Below, piece by piece: positions 1 to 6,676 of a stretch of 8,347 bases of DNA. The stretch is from positions 1 to 8,347 of the forward strand of contig QNBI01000065.1 of NCBI GenBank assembly GCA_003641675.1, read 5' to 3'. Every line of letters begins with the position of its first letter. The first letter of the stretch is position 1. This DNA is from Spirochaetota bacterium. Lineage in GTDB: Bacteria; Spirochaetota; Spirochaetia; SZUA-6. The notes beneath the pieces are model-generated. The model made no database searches, was not told the DNA's origin, and worked only from the letters and a program-made list of their open reading frames with translations. The position numbers were made by a program, and so were the translations under genes.

Positions 1-999
1 ATAGGCGATATTTCAAAATGGGACCCGATTAACTGGGATGATTTCTTTGTTCCTGTAAGAAACTACTACACAATAAACGGGAAACACTACTCTTTGCCCT
101 TTAACTCTTCAACACCGTTACTCTATTACAACAAGACATTCTTTAAACAGGCAGGGTTAGATACCAATAAACCGCCTGCAACTTTCCAGTCGGTAATCGA
201 TGTAAGCCAGAAATTAAAGGCATCCAGTCTTAAACTCAAAGCCCCCATAACCTGGAATCTTCACTCCTGGTATTTTGAGCAGTTCCACTGTGTTATGAAT
301 GCACCATTTGTCAACGAAGATAACGGAAGAGGAACAAAGCTCCCCACAAAGGTACTTTTTAACGGAGAAGCAGGACAGAAAATTCTCTCCTGGTGGTCCG
401 GAATGGAAAAAGACGGATTATTCCTAGATGTAGGCCCTGGCTGGGCAAACCACAGAGCGGCATTCGGCTCCGGAGATGTTGCTATGGTAATGTCTTCTAC
501 TTCCGATGTTAACCAGCTCACAGGACTTCTTGATAAAAAAGGATGGGAAATGGGAACCGGATATATACCAAGACCTGAAGGCGCCAAAGGCGGAGTAGCA
601 ATCGGAGGAGGTTCTCTCTGGATAACAAACGGACAGTCCAACGAACAGCTGCTTGCTGCATTGAAACTGGTGAAATTCATCTCAAGCGATGAGCCTCAGA
701 TGCGTTGGCATAAAGGTACAGGATACTTCCCTGTGAGAAAAACAGCTATGGATAAACTTAAATCCGAAGGCTGGTTTAAGGATAATCCTAATTTCCTGAC
801 TGCATTTAACCAGCTTCTTGACAGTCCTTCCACAAACAATACAGCAGGTGCACTTATGGGTCCATTCCCTGAGGCAAGAACTTTCATCCAGACAGCAATA
901 CAAAAAACATACGCAGGCACACCGGTTAAGGCTGCTCTAGATGAAGCAGCGGCGAAGACCGATAAGGCAATTACAGAGTGGAATTCTTTTTACAAATAA
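1..999 (+). CDS. ugpB: UgpB-like ABC transporter solute-binding protein (5' end outside the window)
   Basis: This is the extracytoplasmic substrate-binding protein of a CUT1-type ABC importer, most like UgpB, which binds sn-glycerol-3-phosphate or glycerophosphodiesters and delivers them to the UgpA/UgpE permease. The frame is open from base 1 to the TAA at 997-999, giving 332 residues. E. coli UgpB has about 438, so the signal peptide and roughly the first quarter lie upstream; the TTG at 94 is internal, not a start. UgpB hallmarks include PFNSSTPLLYYNK (97-135), IGGGSLW (601-621), the GTGYFPV segment near 718 and an EAR motif (871-879). The Arg of EAR aligns, from memory, with a phosphate-contacting Arg of E. 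coli UgpB. Two UgpA/UgpE-like permease genes follow. Substrate assignment is by family resemblance; another CUT1 ligand is possible. Confidence 0.88.
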   Translation: MGDISKWDPINWDDFFVPVRNYYTINGKHYSLPFNSSTPLLYYNKTFFKQAGLDTNKPPATFQSVIDVSQKLKASSLKLKAPITWNLHSWYFEQFHCVMNAPFVNEDNGRGTKLPTKVLFNGEAGQKILSWWSGMEKDGLFLDVGPGWANHRAAFGSGDVAMVMSSTSDVNQLTGLLDKKGWEMGTGYIPRPEGAKGGVAIGGGSLWITNGQSNEQLLAALKLVKFISSDEPQMRWHKGTGYFPVRKTAMDKLKSEGWFKDNPNFLTAFNQLLDSPSTNNTAGALMGPFPEARTFIQTAIQKTYAGTPVKAALDEAAAKTDKAITEWNSFYK

Positions 1000-1003
1000 A
1001 CTA

Positions 1004-1033
1004 TTGTTAGATTGGTTTATTATCTGTTATACT
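1004..1033 (+). promoter_or_regulatory. Possible weak internal promoter ahead of ugpA
   Basis: TTGTTA (1004-1009) and TATACT (1028-1033) are separated by 18 bp. They match the sigma-70 consensus at 4/6 and 5/6 positions. If active, transcription would begin around 1040, inside the left arm of the 1031-1061 hairpin, so those transcripts would lack the complete stem. AT-rich gaps often produce such matches by chance, so this is only a candidate. Confidence 0.22.
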
Positions 1034-1064
1034 TAAGGCTGCAATAACTGCAGCCTTAAGTTTT
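1031..1064 (+). terminator. Intergenic hairpin followed by a short T-run between ugpB and ugpA (attenuator or RNA-stabilising stem)
   Basis: ACTTAAGGCTGCA (1031-1043) pairs perfectly with TGCAGCCTTAAGT (1049-1061), giving a 13-bp stem with a 5-nt loop (ATAAC). Only four T residues follow (1061-1064) before the sequence turns to AAAAC. It lies in the 81-nt gap between the binding-protein gene and the first permease gene. Stems in this position in ABC import operons are known to cause partial termination or to protect the upstream mRNA 3' end, so that binding protein is made in excess over permease. The stem is seen directly; the function is inferred. Confidence 0.7.
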
Positions 1065-1080
1065 AAAAACGGAGTTAAAT

Positions 1081-1962
1081 ATGCAGTCTTACTTTAAAAA
1101 CAAGTGGCTCCCGTACTTACTGCTTTCCCCAACCTTGATTATTCTTTTGATATTTTTATTTTACCCAGCTTTCGAGACCTTTCTTTTAAGCCTGTATAAA
1201 GTTGCGCCTTACGGCAACAGAAAAATATTTGTAGGGCTTTACAATTTTAAGCAGATGTTTCGGGATAGCGACTACATTTACAGTTTCGTGCTTTCTCTAA
1301 TTTTTTCTGTTGTTGTTGTAGCAGCCGGACTTTCAATTTCTCTTTTAATTGCCCTGCTTTTAAACCAAAAAATTAAAGGTGCAAGAGTATACAGGTCATT
1401 GTTAATCTGGCCATATGCCCTTTCACCTGCTATTTCGGGGGCAATTTTCCGGTTTCTTTTTAACCCTTCCAACGGGTACATGGGATACTTTACTCAGGTA
1501 CTTTTCGGCATATACCCTAAATGGCTGACCAATGGAAACCTTGCATTTATTGTTATGATAATTGCCGCAACATGGAAAAATTTAGGTTATAATATAATAT
1601 TTTATCTTGCAGGATTACAGAATGTTCAGAAGGAAGCCCTTGAATCAGCTTCTATAGACGGCGCAGGAGCAACGAAACGTTTTTTCGCTATTACTTTTCC
1701 TCTGTTATCCCCAACTACATTTTTCCTTCTTGTTATGAATGTTATTTATGCATATTTTGCATCCTTCGGCCTAATTGATGTTCTTACAGAGGGCGGACCT
1801 GCCAATGCGACCACTATCCTCATTTACAGGCTCTATAGAGACTTCTTTATAAATTCAAGGGTCGGTTATGCAGCGGCAGAAAGTTTTATCTTATTCCTGT
1901 TAGTTGTTGGAATAACAGTCTTACAATTTAAAACAACCGGAAAAAAAGTTTATTACCAGTAA
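1081..1962 (+). CDS. ugpA: UgpA-like ABC transporter permease (glycerol-3-phosphate/sugar type)
   Basis: This 293-residue inner-membrane permease is one half of the channel heterodimer that moves substrate from the binding protein into the cytoplasm. A hydrophobic N-terminal segment (about 11-33) is followed by further membrane spans, near 70-93, 106-127, 154-178, 205-229 and 265-283. The cytoplasmic EAA loop that docks the ATPase is clear at 185-211, with E185, A186, G194 and the FPLLSP end. The later EGGPANATT segment (237-245) is typical of UgpA-type subunits. GGAG at 1071-1074 is a good ribosome site, 6 nt before the ATG. The gene follows ugpB across a hairpin-containing gap and is joined to ugpE: the ugpE ribosome site overlaps the ugpA stop codon. 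Length is normal for the family. CUT1 permease is certain; the ugp label rests on similarity and neighbours. Confidence 0.92.
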   Translation: MQSYFKNKWLPYLLLSPTLIILLIFLFYPAFETFLLSLYKVAPYGNRKIFVGLYNFKQMFRDSDYIYSFVLSLIFSVVVVAAGLSISLLIALLLNQKIKGARVYRSLLIWPYALSPAISGAIFRFLFNPSNGYMGYFTQVLFGIYPKWLTNGNLAFIVMIIAATWKNLGYNIIFYLAGLQNVQKEALESASIDGAGATKRFFAITFPLLSPTTFFLLVMNVIYAYFASFGLIDVLTEGGPANATTILIYRLYRDFFINSRVGYAAAESFILFLLVVGITVLQFKTTGKKVYYQ

Positions 1963-1974
1963 AGGAAAGCCATT

Positions 1975-2796
1975 ATGACAAGTAGAAAGAGAAATGCATT
2001 AATATATAATATTCTTATTATTCTATCCATCTTAGTGGTGAGTATGCCTGTAATACTATCTTTAGTGATAAGTACTCAGACCCCAACACAGGTTTATTCC
2101 TCCCCTCCAAGACTTGCTCCTTCGAATGATTTTTCCAATTATCCTAAAGCATGGGAAAGTGTTGGCCTTGGGAGAATGATATTTAACTCTACAGTAGCTG
2201 CGGTCTCGGTTACAATTGGGAAAATTATTATGAGCCTGCTGGCAGCCTTTGCACTGACCCATTTTGAGTTTAAGGGGAAAAACCTGCTTTTTTTCATAGT
2301 TTTAATAACACTGCTGCTTCCCATTCCTGTAAGAATAGTTGCTCTTTTTCAAATTACAAGTTCCTTTCACTGGATTGATACTTTCTGGGCATTAATTGTT
2401 CCCTTCCTGGCAAGTGCAACTGCCACTTTTCTACTAATACAGAGATTTAAAACAATACCCTCCGAACTATTAGATGCAGCGAAAGTTGACGGCTGTTCGC
2501 CCATGAGGTATCTCTTCCAGATACTTCTTCCCCTATCCAGCAACACAATAGGGGCATTAGTTGTAATTCAGTTTATTTATGTATGGAATCAATACCTGTG
2601 GCCCTTAATGTCAACAAATTCGCGGGAAATGAGAGTTGTACAGATTGGTGTAAAGATGTTAATAAATGCGCAGGCTATGAACAATTGGGGTATTATAATG
2701 GCAGGCGTAGTTATTACCATGATACCGCCTCTATTAGTGTTTTTCATAATGCAGGAAAGCTTTATGAAGGGCTTTGCATTGGCTTCGGAAAAATAA
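1975..2796 (+). CDS. ugpE: UgpE-like ABC transporter permease (glycerol-3-phosphate/sugar type)
   Basis: This 273-residue protein is the second inner-membrane permease, partner of the preceding UgpA-like subunit. It has an N-terminal membrane span (about 9-31), then spans near 72-94, 104-126, 135-156, 190-208 and 240-260. The ATPase-docking EAA loop is at 164-190 (E164, A168, G173, then LLPLSSN). WNQYLWPL (204-211) and the PPLLVFFIMQ...KGF end (251-267) are characteristic of UgpE. AAGGAAAG (1962-1969) is a ribosome site overlapping the ugpA stop, so the two genes are probably translationally linked. The stop at 2794-2796 lies 3 bp from the stop of a gene on the other strand. No ATPase gene follows, so the UgpC/MsmX-type ATPase must be upstream of the window or shared from elsewhere. 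Confidence 0.92.
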   Translation: MTSRKRNALIYNILIILSILVVSMPVILSLVISTQTPTQVYSSPPRLAPSNDFSNYPKAWESVGLGRMIFNSTVAAVSVTIGKIIMSLLAAFALTHFEFKGKNLLFFIVLITLLLPIPVRIVALFQITSSFHWIDTFWALIVPFLASATATFLLIQRFKTIPSELLDAAKVDGCSPMRYLFQILLPLSSNTIGALVVIQFIYVWNQYLWPLMSTNSREMRVVQIGVKMLINAQAMNNWGIIMAGVVITMIPPLLVFFIMQESFMKGFALASEK

Positions 2797-2801
2797 TTAT
2801 T
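2792..2801. repeat. 10-bp palindrome spanning the convergent stop codons
   Basis: AATAATTATT is a perfect inverted repeat that covers the end of ugpE and meets the stop of the minus-strand gene. It is flanked by GGCTT (2781-2785) and AAGCC (2802-2806), which could pair as an outer stem. Just beyond, AAAAAGCTTTTT (2812-2823) is another self-complementary run. None of these is a clean G+C-rich intrinsic terminator, and such AT palindromes can arise simply from facing TAA codons. It may contribute to two-way transcription ending, but this is weak. Confidence 0.3.
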
Positions 2802-3306
2802 AAGCCTCGCTAAAAAGCTTTTTTATACAGCTCCACTTTAAGCTGAACATGGGAACCTCATGCATATATTTTCGGTATTCATCCCCGAATTTCCTTACTG
2901 CTTCGGGCTCTTCAAAGAGTTTAATTAAAACAATCATAATGATAATTTCCAGAGGAGCAATTAAAATAATAAAACTTACAGACCCTACAACAAGAGCAAA
3001 GGAGAGCGGAAAAAACAGAAGCCCGAAGTGCATTGGATGCCGCATACATGAATAATAACCTTCTGTTACCAGTTTATTTGTTTCGAATTTAGCTACTTCA
3101 CCTTCCCTTCCCCTTCTTGCAAGCGCTCAGCCCGTATTTCGGCTTACAAGCATTACAAGACGCATTAACCCTGCACCAGGAACTAAAGTTATGAGGTGAA
3201 AATAGATGTTTCTAAACAAACCGGAAAACCAGGAAAGGTCGAGGATAATTCCCAGTGCGGCGCCCCCGAACATCATTGCAGTCCATACTAAAATCCTTGC
3301 TTTCAC
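2800..3306 (-). pseudogene. ICMT/PEMT-like membrane methyltransferase, interrupted by an in-frame TGA
   Basis: The frame encodes an integral-membrane methyltransferase of the isoprenylcysteine O-methyltransferase type (SAM-dependent; bacterial substrates are mostly unknown). The C-terminal core is intact: MRHPMHFGLL from 3045 downward, a hydrophobic pair of spans, then an EEPEA...KFGDEYRKYMHEVPMF block, the family's usual ending. The frame continues upstream as FETNKLVTEGYYSC and GREGE, and further up as hydrophobic N-terminal sequence. It is broken once, at codon 60 (TGA, 3127-3129). One change from CGA (Arg) or TGG (Trp) explains it. The best start is GTG at 3304-3306, with AGAGG (3313-3317) 6 nt before it, giving 168 codons. 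ATG at 3043-3045 could start an 81-residue fragment that lacks the N-terminal spans. Other genes here stop with TGA, arguing against TGA as Trp. A sequencing error cannot be excluded. Confidence 0.78.
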
Positions 3307-3312
3307 TGCCAG

Positions 3313-3317
3313 CCTCT
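3313..3317 (-). promoter_or_regulatory. Ribosome binding site that sets the GTG start of the ICMT-like gene
   Basis: AGAGG on the minus strand lies 6 nt before GTG 3306-3304. The same AGAGG core and spacing serve the 6676 and 4409 starts. The only nearby ATG (3321-3323) is in another frame and reaches a stop after six codons. Confidence 0.55.
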
Positions 3318-3335
3318 TTTCATGTACCGCTCGGT

Positions 3336-4409
3336 TTAGAACATTATCTTTGAAAGCACGCCGAAATGGTCGGACGGGAAAATTCCATCTGTTATTCTGT
3401 TAAACTCAACACTGCTGTCTAAAACATTCTGCTTTCCCAAACCTCCGCCAAGCAGTATAAAGTCTATCCTGCGGGGGCTTTGATCGTACATGGCGCTTAA
3501 AAGCTCTACACCGGTTTTCGCTTCACCGTTTACAAACTTTAAAGATGCATCATTCTTTGTATTAGGGTTATGAATCGAATCCCATGTAAAACCGGATAAG
3601 TCAGGATGGACAGTATAATAAGTATCTGTAAGTTTAAGTTTGTTTACCATTAAAGACATTTCCTCGGCATTAAGGGTAGTATTAAAATCACCTGCAAGAA
3701 TAAAAGGTTTGCCCCTAGCCTTTTTCATTACATAATCACCTATCGCCTTTATCTCTTTTTCCCGTCTTGCCCAGTCTTTTTTTATTTCCTCATGGATTTT
3801 TTCCTTTTCTTTTTCTGTTATTTTTCCTTCCTGAAACCATTCTTCTACAGTTCTAAACATTTTATCCTCTTTAGGAATTGCCGCGTGCGTATGAGTATTA
3901 AACAGAAGCAGCTCTTTATTTGCTACAGTCACCTTTCCTGCCAGGATAAAACGTGCTTCACTTAAGTGAAAAGTTAAAATCGGATTATAAAGACCTATTG
4001 GTCCGGAAATCTGTTTGGCGCCGATATTCTTTAATTTAAGTTCTTTTTTTGCGAGAATTACAAGCCCCATATTCAGATTAACCGGTATACCAAGACCGAA
4101 GATTTTAATTCCGCCATTGTATATCTGCGAAATAGCGGAATAACCTAAGGCCCCTTTTATCTTCCCTGTTACTCTTCCCACAGGATTAACTTCCTGAAGA
4201 AAAATAATATCCGGTTTCATCTGTTTTAAGTCATCTATTAAAATGGAAAGCCTTTTATCCCTTCTTACTTTAGTTTCATATTCTCCCATTTTTAGAAGTC
4301 CGTTTCCGTCCAGACCATACCATGTGTTGAAAGTTACCACTTTTAAATCTTCTGAAAAGAGTACTGAAAGCATAAAAAAGCATACAAAGAGAAATCCCAA
4401 TTTTTTCAT
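3336..4409 (-). CDS. Exported endonuclease/exonuclease/phosphatase-family hydrolase
   Basis: This 357-residue protein has the metal-dependent phosphoesterase fold shared by DNase I, exonuclease III, sphingomyelinases and inositol phosphatases. Residues 1-19 form a signal peptide (MKK, then a hydrophobic run ending LFSED), so it acts outside the cytoplasm. The family motifs appear in order: FNTW (27-30, metal-binding Asn28), QE (72-73), NTH (171-173, His173), GDFN (240-243), RIDF (314-317) and SDHFG (346-350, general-base His348). All key residues are present, so it should be active. A highly charged helical stretch (about 185-232) lies between NTH and GDFN. AGAGGG (4416-4421) is a good ribosome site. 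It sits 27 nt after the TIG/transglutaminase gene and 29 nt before the ICMT-like gene. Substrate (nucleic acid, phospholipid or sugar phosphate) cannot be told from sequence. Confidence 0.88.
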   Translation of the reverse strand: MKKLGFLFVCFFMLSVLFSEDLKVVTFNTWYGLDGNGLLKMGEYETKVRRDKRLSILIDDLKQMKPDIIFLQEVNPVGRVTGKIKGALGYSAISQIYNGGIKIFGLGIPVNLNMGLVILAKKELKLKNIGAKQISGPIGLYNPILTFHLSEARFILAGKVTVANKELLLFNTHTHAAIPKEDKMFRTVEEWFQEGKITEKEKEKIHEEIKKDWARREKEIKAIGDYVMKKARGKPFILAGDFNTTLNAEEMSLMVNKLKLTDTYYTVHPDLSGFTWDSIHNPNTKNDASLKFVNGEAKTGVELLSAMYDQSPRRIDFILLGGGLGKQNVLDSSVEFNRITDGIFPSDHFGVLSKIMF

Positions 4410-4436
4410 ATTTAACCCTCTGATTAATTATAATAT

Positions 4437-6107
4437 TTAATATATTCCCAATATTTCAATATTATGCCACGTTGTACTGTAACTGTAAATATTGCCTACT
4501 GCTTCCTCATGCACATTCTGCAGATCCGGCCTTCCCGCTCTCTTCACCTGTCTTCCATTGGGATTCATCTGTTTTAAAACAACATAGCCCTTGGAAAAGG
4601 CAATATGCCTGTTATCAAGATTACCAAAAAAATATGTACCGGGGTTTATTTCTGTTGAAAGCGGTACAACATAATTATTATCACCTAAAAAAGGATCTAC
4701 GGGAAGCCAGCCCATACCATCTATATAAAACTCTGCCCAAAAATGCCTTATACTGTTTCTGCTCTTGTCTATAACTATCCCGCCTACCGGTCTCGAAGGA
4801 ATCCCCAGGGCTCTATTCAGAGCACAGAAGAGTATTGCATAGTTATAAGAATTGCCTTCTCGTTTATCAATTACTTCATTAAGGTCTCTTAACGGCTCCG
4901 CGGATTGCTTTAACCGCCTTCTCACATAATTATATACAAGCCTTGCCCTCCTGTATGGATTACGCTCCTTACCTGCAATGGATCTTGCAAGCCTCTTAAT
5001 CCTTGTATTGGAAGAATTAACAAGAGGATCCGGTTCTGTAAAGTGCTTATACAGTCTGCTCGATTTATCGTATCTGCTTTTAATACGGGATGGGTTAATA
5101 TCCGTTTTTACGGCGTATCGTTCAAAAATAAGATTTTCGGATATTTTATAAGAATCTCCGGGATGAAGATTGCTGAAATAAAAAAGCGAAGTTCCGTTTA
5201 TATCCGGGAATAAGGGTAAAGGGTCCTGCGAGATAAGCTTAATATTCCTCTGTGCAGAACTGCTCTGTATTTTAGGCATCCAGATATATAAACCGTTATC
5301 CGGGTTTGCTTTGATATTATCAACAACAACCGAATACTGTATAGAGTACGTCCTTTTGTCCATAAAGAGCTTTGTCCCTAAAGACCGTTTCACCTCAAAA
5401 TAAATGGAATTACTTTTTCCCTTATCTGTCTCTAAGAACATATTTCCGGAAGACGTACCATCCGGAACTCTCACCTTTACCTCTCTATCCGTCCAGCTTT
5501 CATAGTCAAAATCATAATTTACAGCCGGAGTAAAATCTGTTTTACTGTTTATATCCGTACTAATACCCGTTTTTTCCTCTATCCATGTAAAGTAAACTCT
5601 GGAAGCTCCCTGTTCCAGACCGAAATTTATCCCGGATAATGTTAAAAGAGTACCTATTGAACCGCTATTCGGCGATACAGACTGTATAAAAGGCTCACCC
5701 GGTTTGGCAGGACCGGATTTTACAATCGGTATTTCACTTTTATTTGTAAAGAGGCTTCCATTGCTCCTGCCGTTTTTTGTATTTACAAAAACCATTCCGG
5801 ATGCAGCCTCGTCCGGTATCTGTACGCTTATCTGGTTATTCTTCCATTCGACATAATCGGAGGGCAGAGCTATAACGCCTCCGATTTTCACTTCTCCGCC
5901 GTTTCTGGAATTCCCGAAAAACCTCCCCTTAATTACCATGACATCTCCTGGCAAACCTATCTGCGGAGTTATCTCCTCTATCTGTGGCGGACGGCCTGTG
6001 AACCTTGTACTCAGTATTAAAATAATAAAAACAAAAAAAAGTGTTAGTACGGGAATTACGCCTTCCCTTCTAAAAAAGGGAATTTGAGGTTCTTCTTTTT
6101 TTTTCAT
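4437..6107 (-). CDS. Membrane-anchored protein with two IPT/TIG domains and a transglutaminase-like domain lacking the catalytic Cys
   Basis: This is a 556-residue protein. A basic N-terminus (KKK, RR) precedes one membrane span (about 17-34), so the rest should lie outside the cytoplasm, anchored as a signal-anchor protein. Two IPT/TIG immunoglobulin-like domains follow, at about 41-123 and 138-240. Each shows the PxxGxxG...L.I.G opening and the PD...SG...T..G.SN ending, and the second carries an insert near 175-205. After a linker domain (about 245-365) comes a transglutaminase-core domain (about 375-480) with LNRALGIPSRPVGG, RHFWAEFY (His455) and GWLPVDP (Asp471). The nucleophile position in the G-x-C-x-x-x-A motif reads GNSYNYA, with Ser420 (TCT, 4848-4850). 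It may be a catalytically dead binding module or have altered chemistry. It starts 8 nt after the preceding stop with only a weak ribosome site, implying translational coupling. Confidence 0.85.
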   Translation of the reverse strand: MKKKEEPQIPFFRREGVIPVLTLFFVFIILILSTRFTGRPPQIEEITPQIGLPGDVMVIKGRFFGNSRNGGEVKIGGVIALPSDYVEWKNNQISVQIPDEAASGMVFVNTKNGRSNGSLFTNKSEIPIVKSGPAKPGEPFIQSVSPNSGSIGTLLTLSGINFGLEQGASRVYFTWIEEKTGISTDINSKTDFTPAVNYDFDYESWTDREVKVRVPDGTSSGNMFLETDKGKSNSIYFEVKRSLGTKLFMDKRTYSIQYSVVVDNIKANPDNGLYIWMPKIQSSSAQRNIKLISQDPLPLFPDINGTSLFYFSNLHPGDSYKISENLIFERYAVKTDINPSRIKSRYDKSSRLYKHFTEPDPLVNSSNTRIKRLARSIAGKERNPYRRARLVYNYVRRRLKQSAEPLRDLNEVIDKREGNSYNYAILFCALNRALGIPSRPVGGIVIDKSRNSIRHFWAEFYIDGMGWLPVDPFLGDNNYVVPLSTEINPGTYFFGNLDNRHIAFSKGYVVLKQMNPNGRQVKRAGRPDLQNVHEEAVGNIYSYSTTWHNIEILGIY

Positions 6108-6115
6108 AGATGCCG

Positions 6116-6676
6116 CTAAGGGATATCCTTTTCTTTTATTATTGCAGGTGCCACATTTGAAGCTTTTTCAGGTACAGGAATGGAAACATCCGCTTTAGCT
6201 TTTTCTTTATAAGGTACAATCTGTATTTCAAGCTCAACGTTAAAATATTTCTTGGATTTAAGCTTTGATGAAACACCGAGTGGGAAAAAGACCACTTTCT
6301 CACCAAAAGTAATTGGTATGCTCTTGAAGGTACTTAAATACTTAACCTCTTTATCCGGCATCTCTGTAAGCCAGACCTGACCCTGCGCTACAAGAAGAAT
6401 ATTGCCGTTACGCATTTTATACGGCGTAAAAATGGCATATATTCTAAGATTTTCACCTATTAGTTTAACTGCAACGGAACGTCCGGGTATTGTAAGTTCT
6501 GTGCTTTTAGTATTCCAAACCGGTTTTTCATCGTTCGGCAGTATTCTTGCCTCTATATTAATTCTTAAAGCATTGTCCAGAAGACTCTTTACAGCCTCTT
6601 CAAGATTGGCATCTTCAGGAAAAAGGGAACCGCTCAAAACAGTAAGTATAAAAAGCAGAGGCATTTTCTTTACCAT
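6116..6676 (-). CDS. Small exported protein of unknown function, coupled to the anti-sigma gene
   Basis: I do not recognise this 186-residue protein. A signal peptide is clear (MVKK, hydrophobic run 6-19, then PEDA), with no lipobox Cys, so it is probably periplasmic or secreted. The body alternates short hydrophobic and charged stretches, suggesting a beta-rich fold. The tail (about 155-186) is rich in Lys, Pro and Val and looks unstructured. ATG 6674-6676 is preferred to the GTG one codon earlier because AGAGG (6683-6687) lies 6 nt before the ATG and only 3 before the GTG. The start overlaps the anti-sigma stop as TGATG, so translation is almost certainly coupled. The TIG/transglutaminase gene begins 8 nt after its stop. 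Its place suggests a role in the sigma/anti-sigma cell-envelope circuit; this is inference only. Confidence 0.8.
   Translation of the reverse strand: MVKKMPLLFILTVLSGSLFPEDANLEEAVKSLLDNALRINIEARILPNDEKPVWNTKSTELTIPGRSVAVKLIGENLRIYAIFTPYKMRNGNILLVAQGQVWLTEMPDKEVKYLSTFKSIPITFGEKVVFFPLGVSSKLKSKKYFNVELEIQIVPYKEKAKADVSIPVPEKASNVAPAIIKEKDIP

Noticed and set aside
261..920. Minus-strand open frames inside ugpB
   Set aside because: They show no domain-like sequence and lie antisense to a convincing gene; they are shadow frames.
94..999. TTG at 94 as the start of the binding-protein gene
   Set aside because: The same frame is open to base 1 and encodes matching UgpB-type sequence there, so the TTG is an internal Leu codon.
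2849..3055. Plus-strand frame over the ICMT-like gene
   Set aside because: It is antisense to recognisable methyltransferase motifs and resembles no known protein.
3088..3129. Selenocysteine insertion at TGA 3127-3129
   Set aside because: Only the short self-complementary CTTGCAAG follows, not a typical bacterial SECIS stem; a nonsense mutation is simpler.
3206..3403. Plus-strand 65-codon frame between the ICMT-like and EEP genes
   Set aside because: It is the complement of the ICMT N-terminal spans and the EEP C-terminus, with low-complexity sequence and no family resemblance.
4427..4459. TATAAT (minus strand, 4427-4432) as a promoter for the EEP gene
   Set aside because: The only -35-like TTGAAA (4454-4459) is 21 bp away, too far, and the gap is plain AT-rich sequence.
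4472..4774. Plus-strand 100-codon frame inside the TIG/transglutaminase gene
   Set aside because: It is Cys/Leu/His-rich nonsense antisense to the conserved transglutaminase-like domain.
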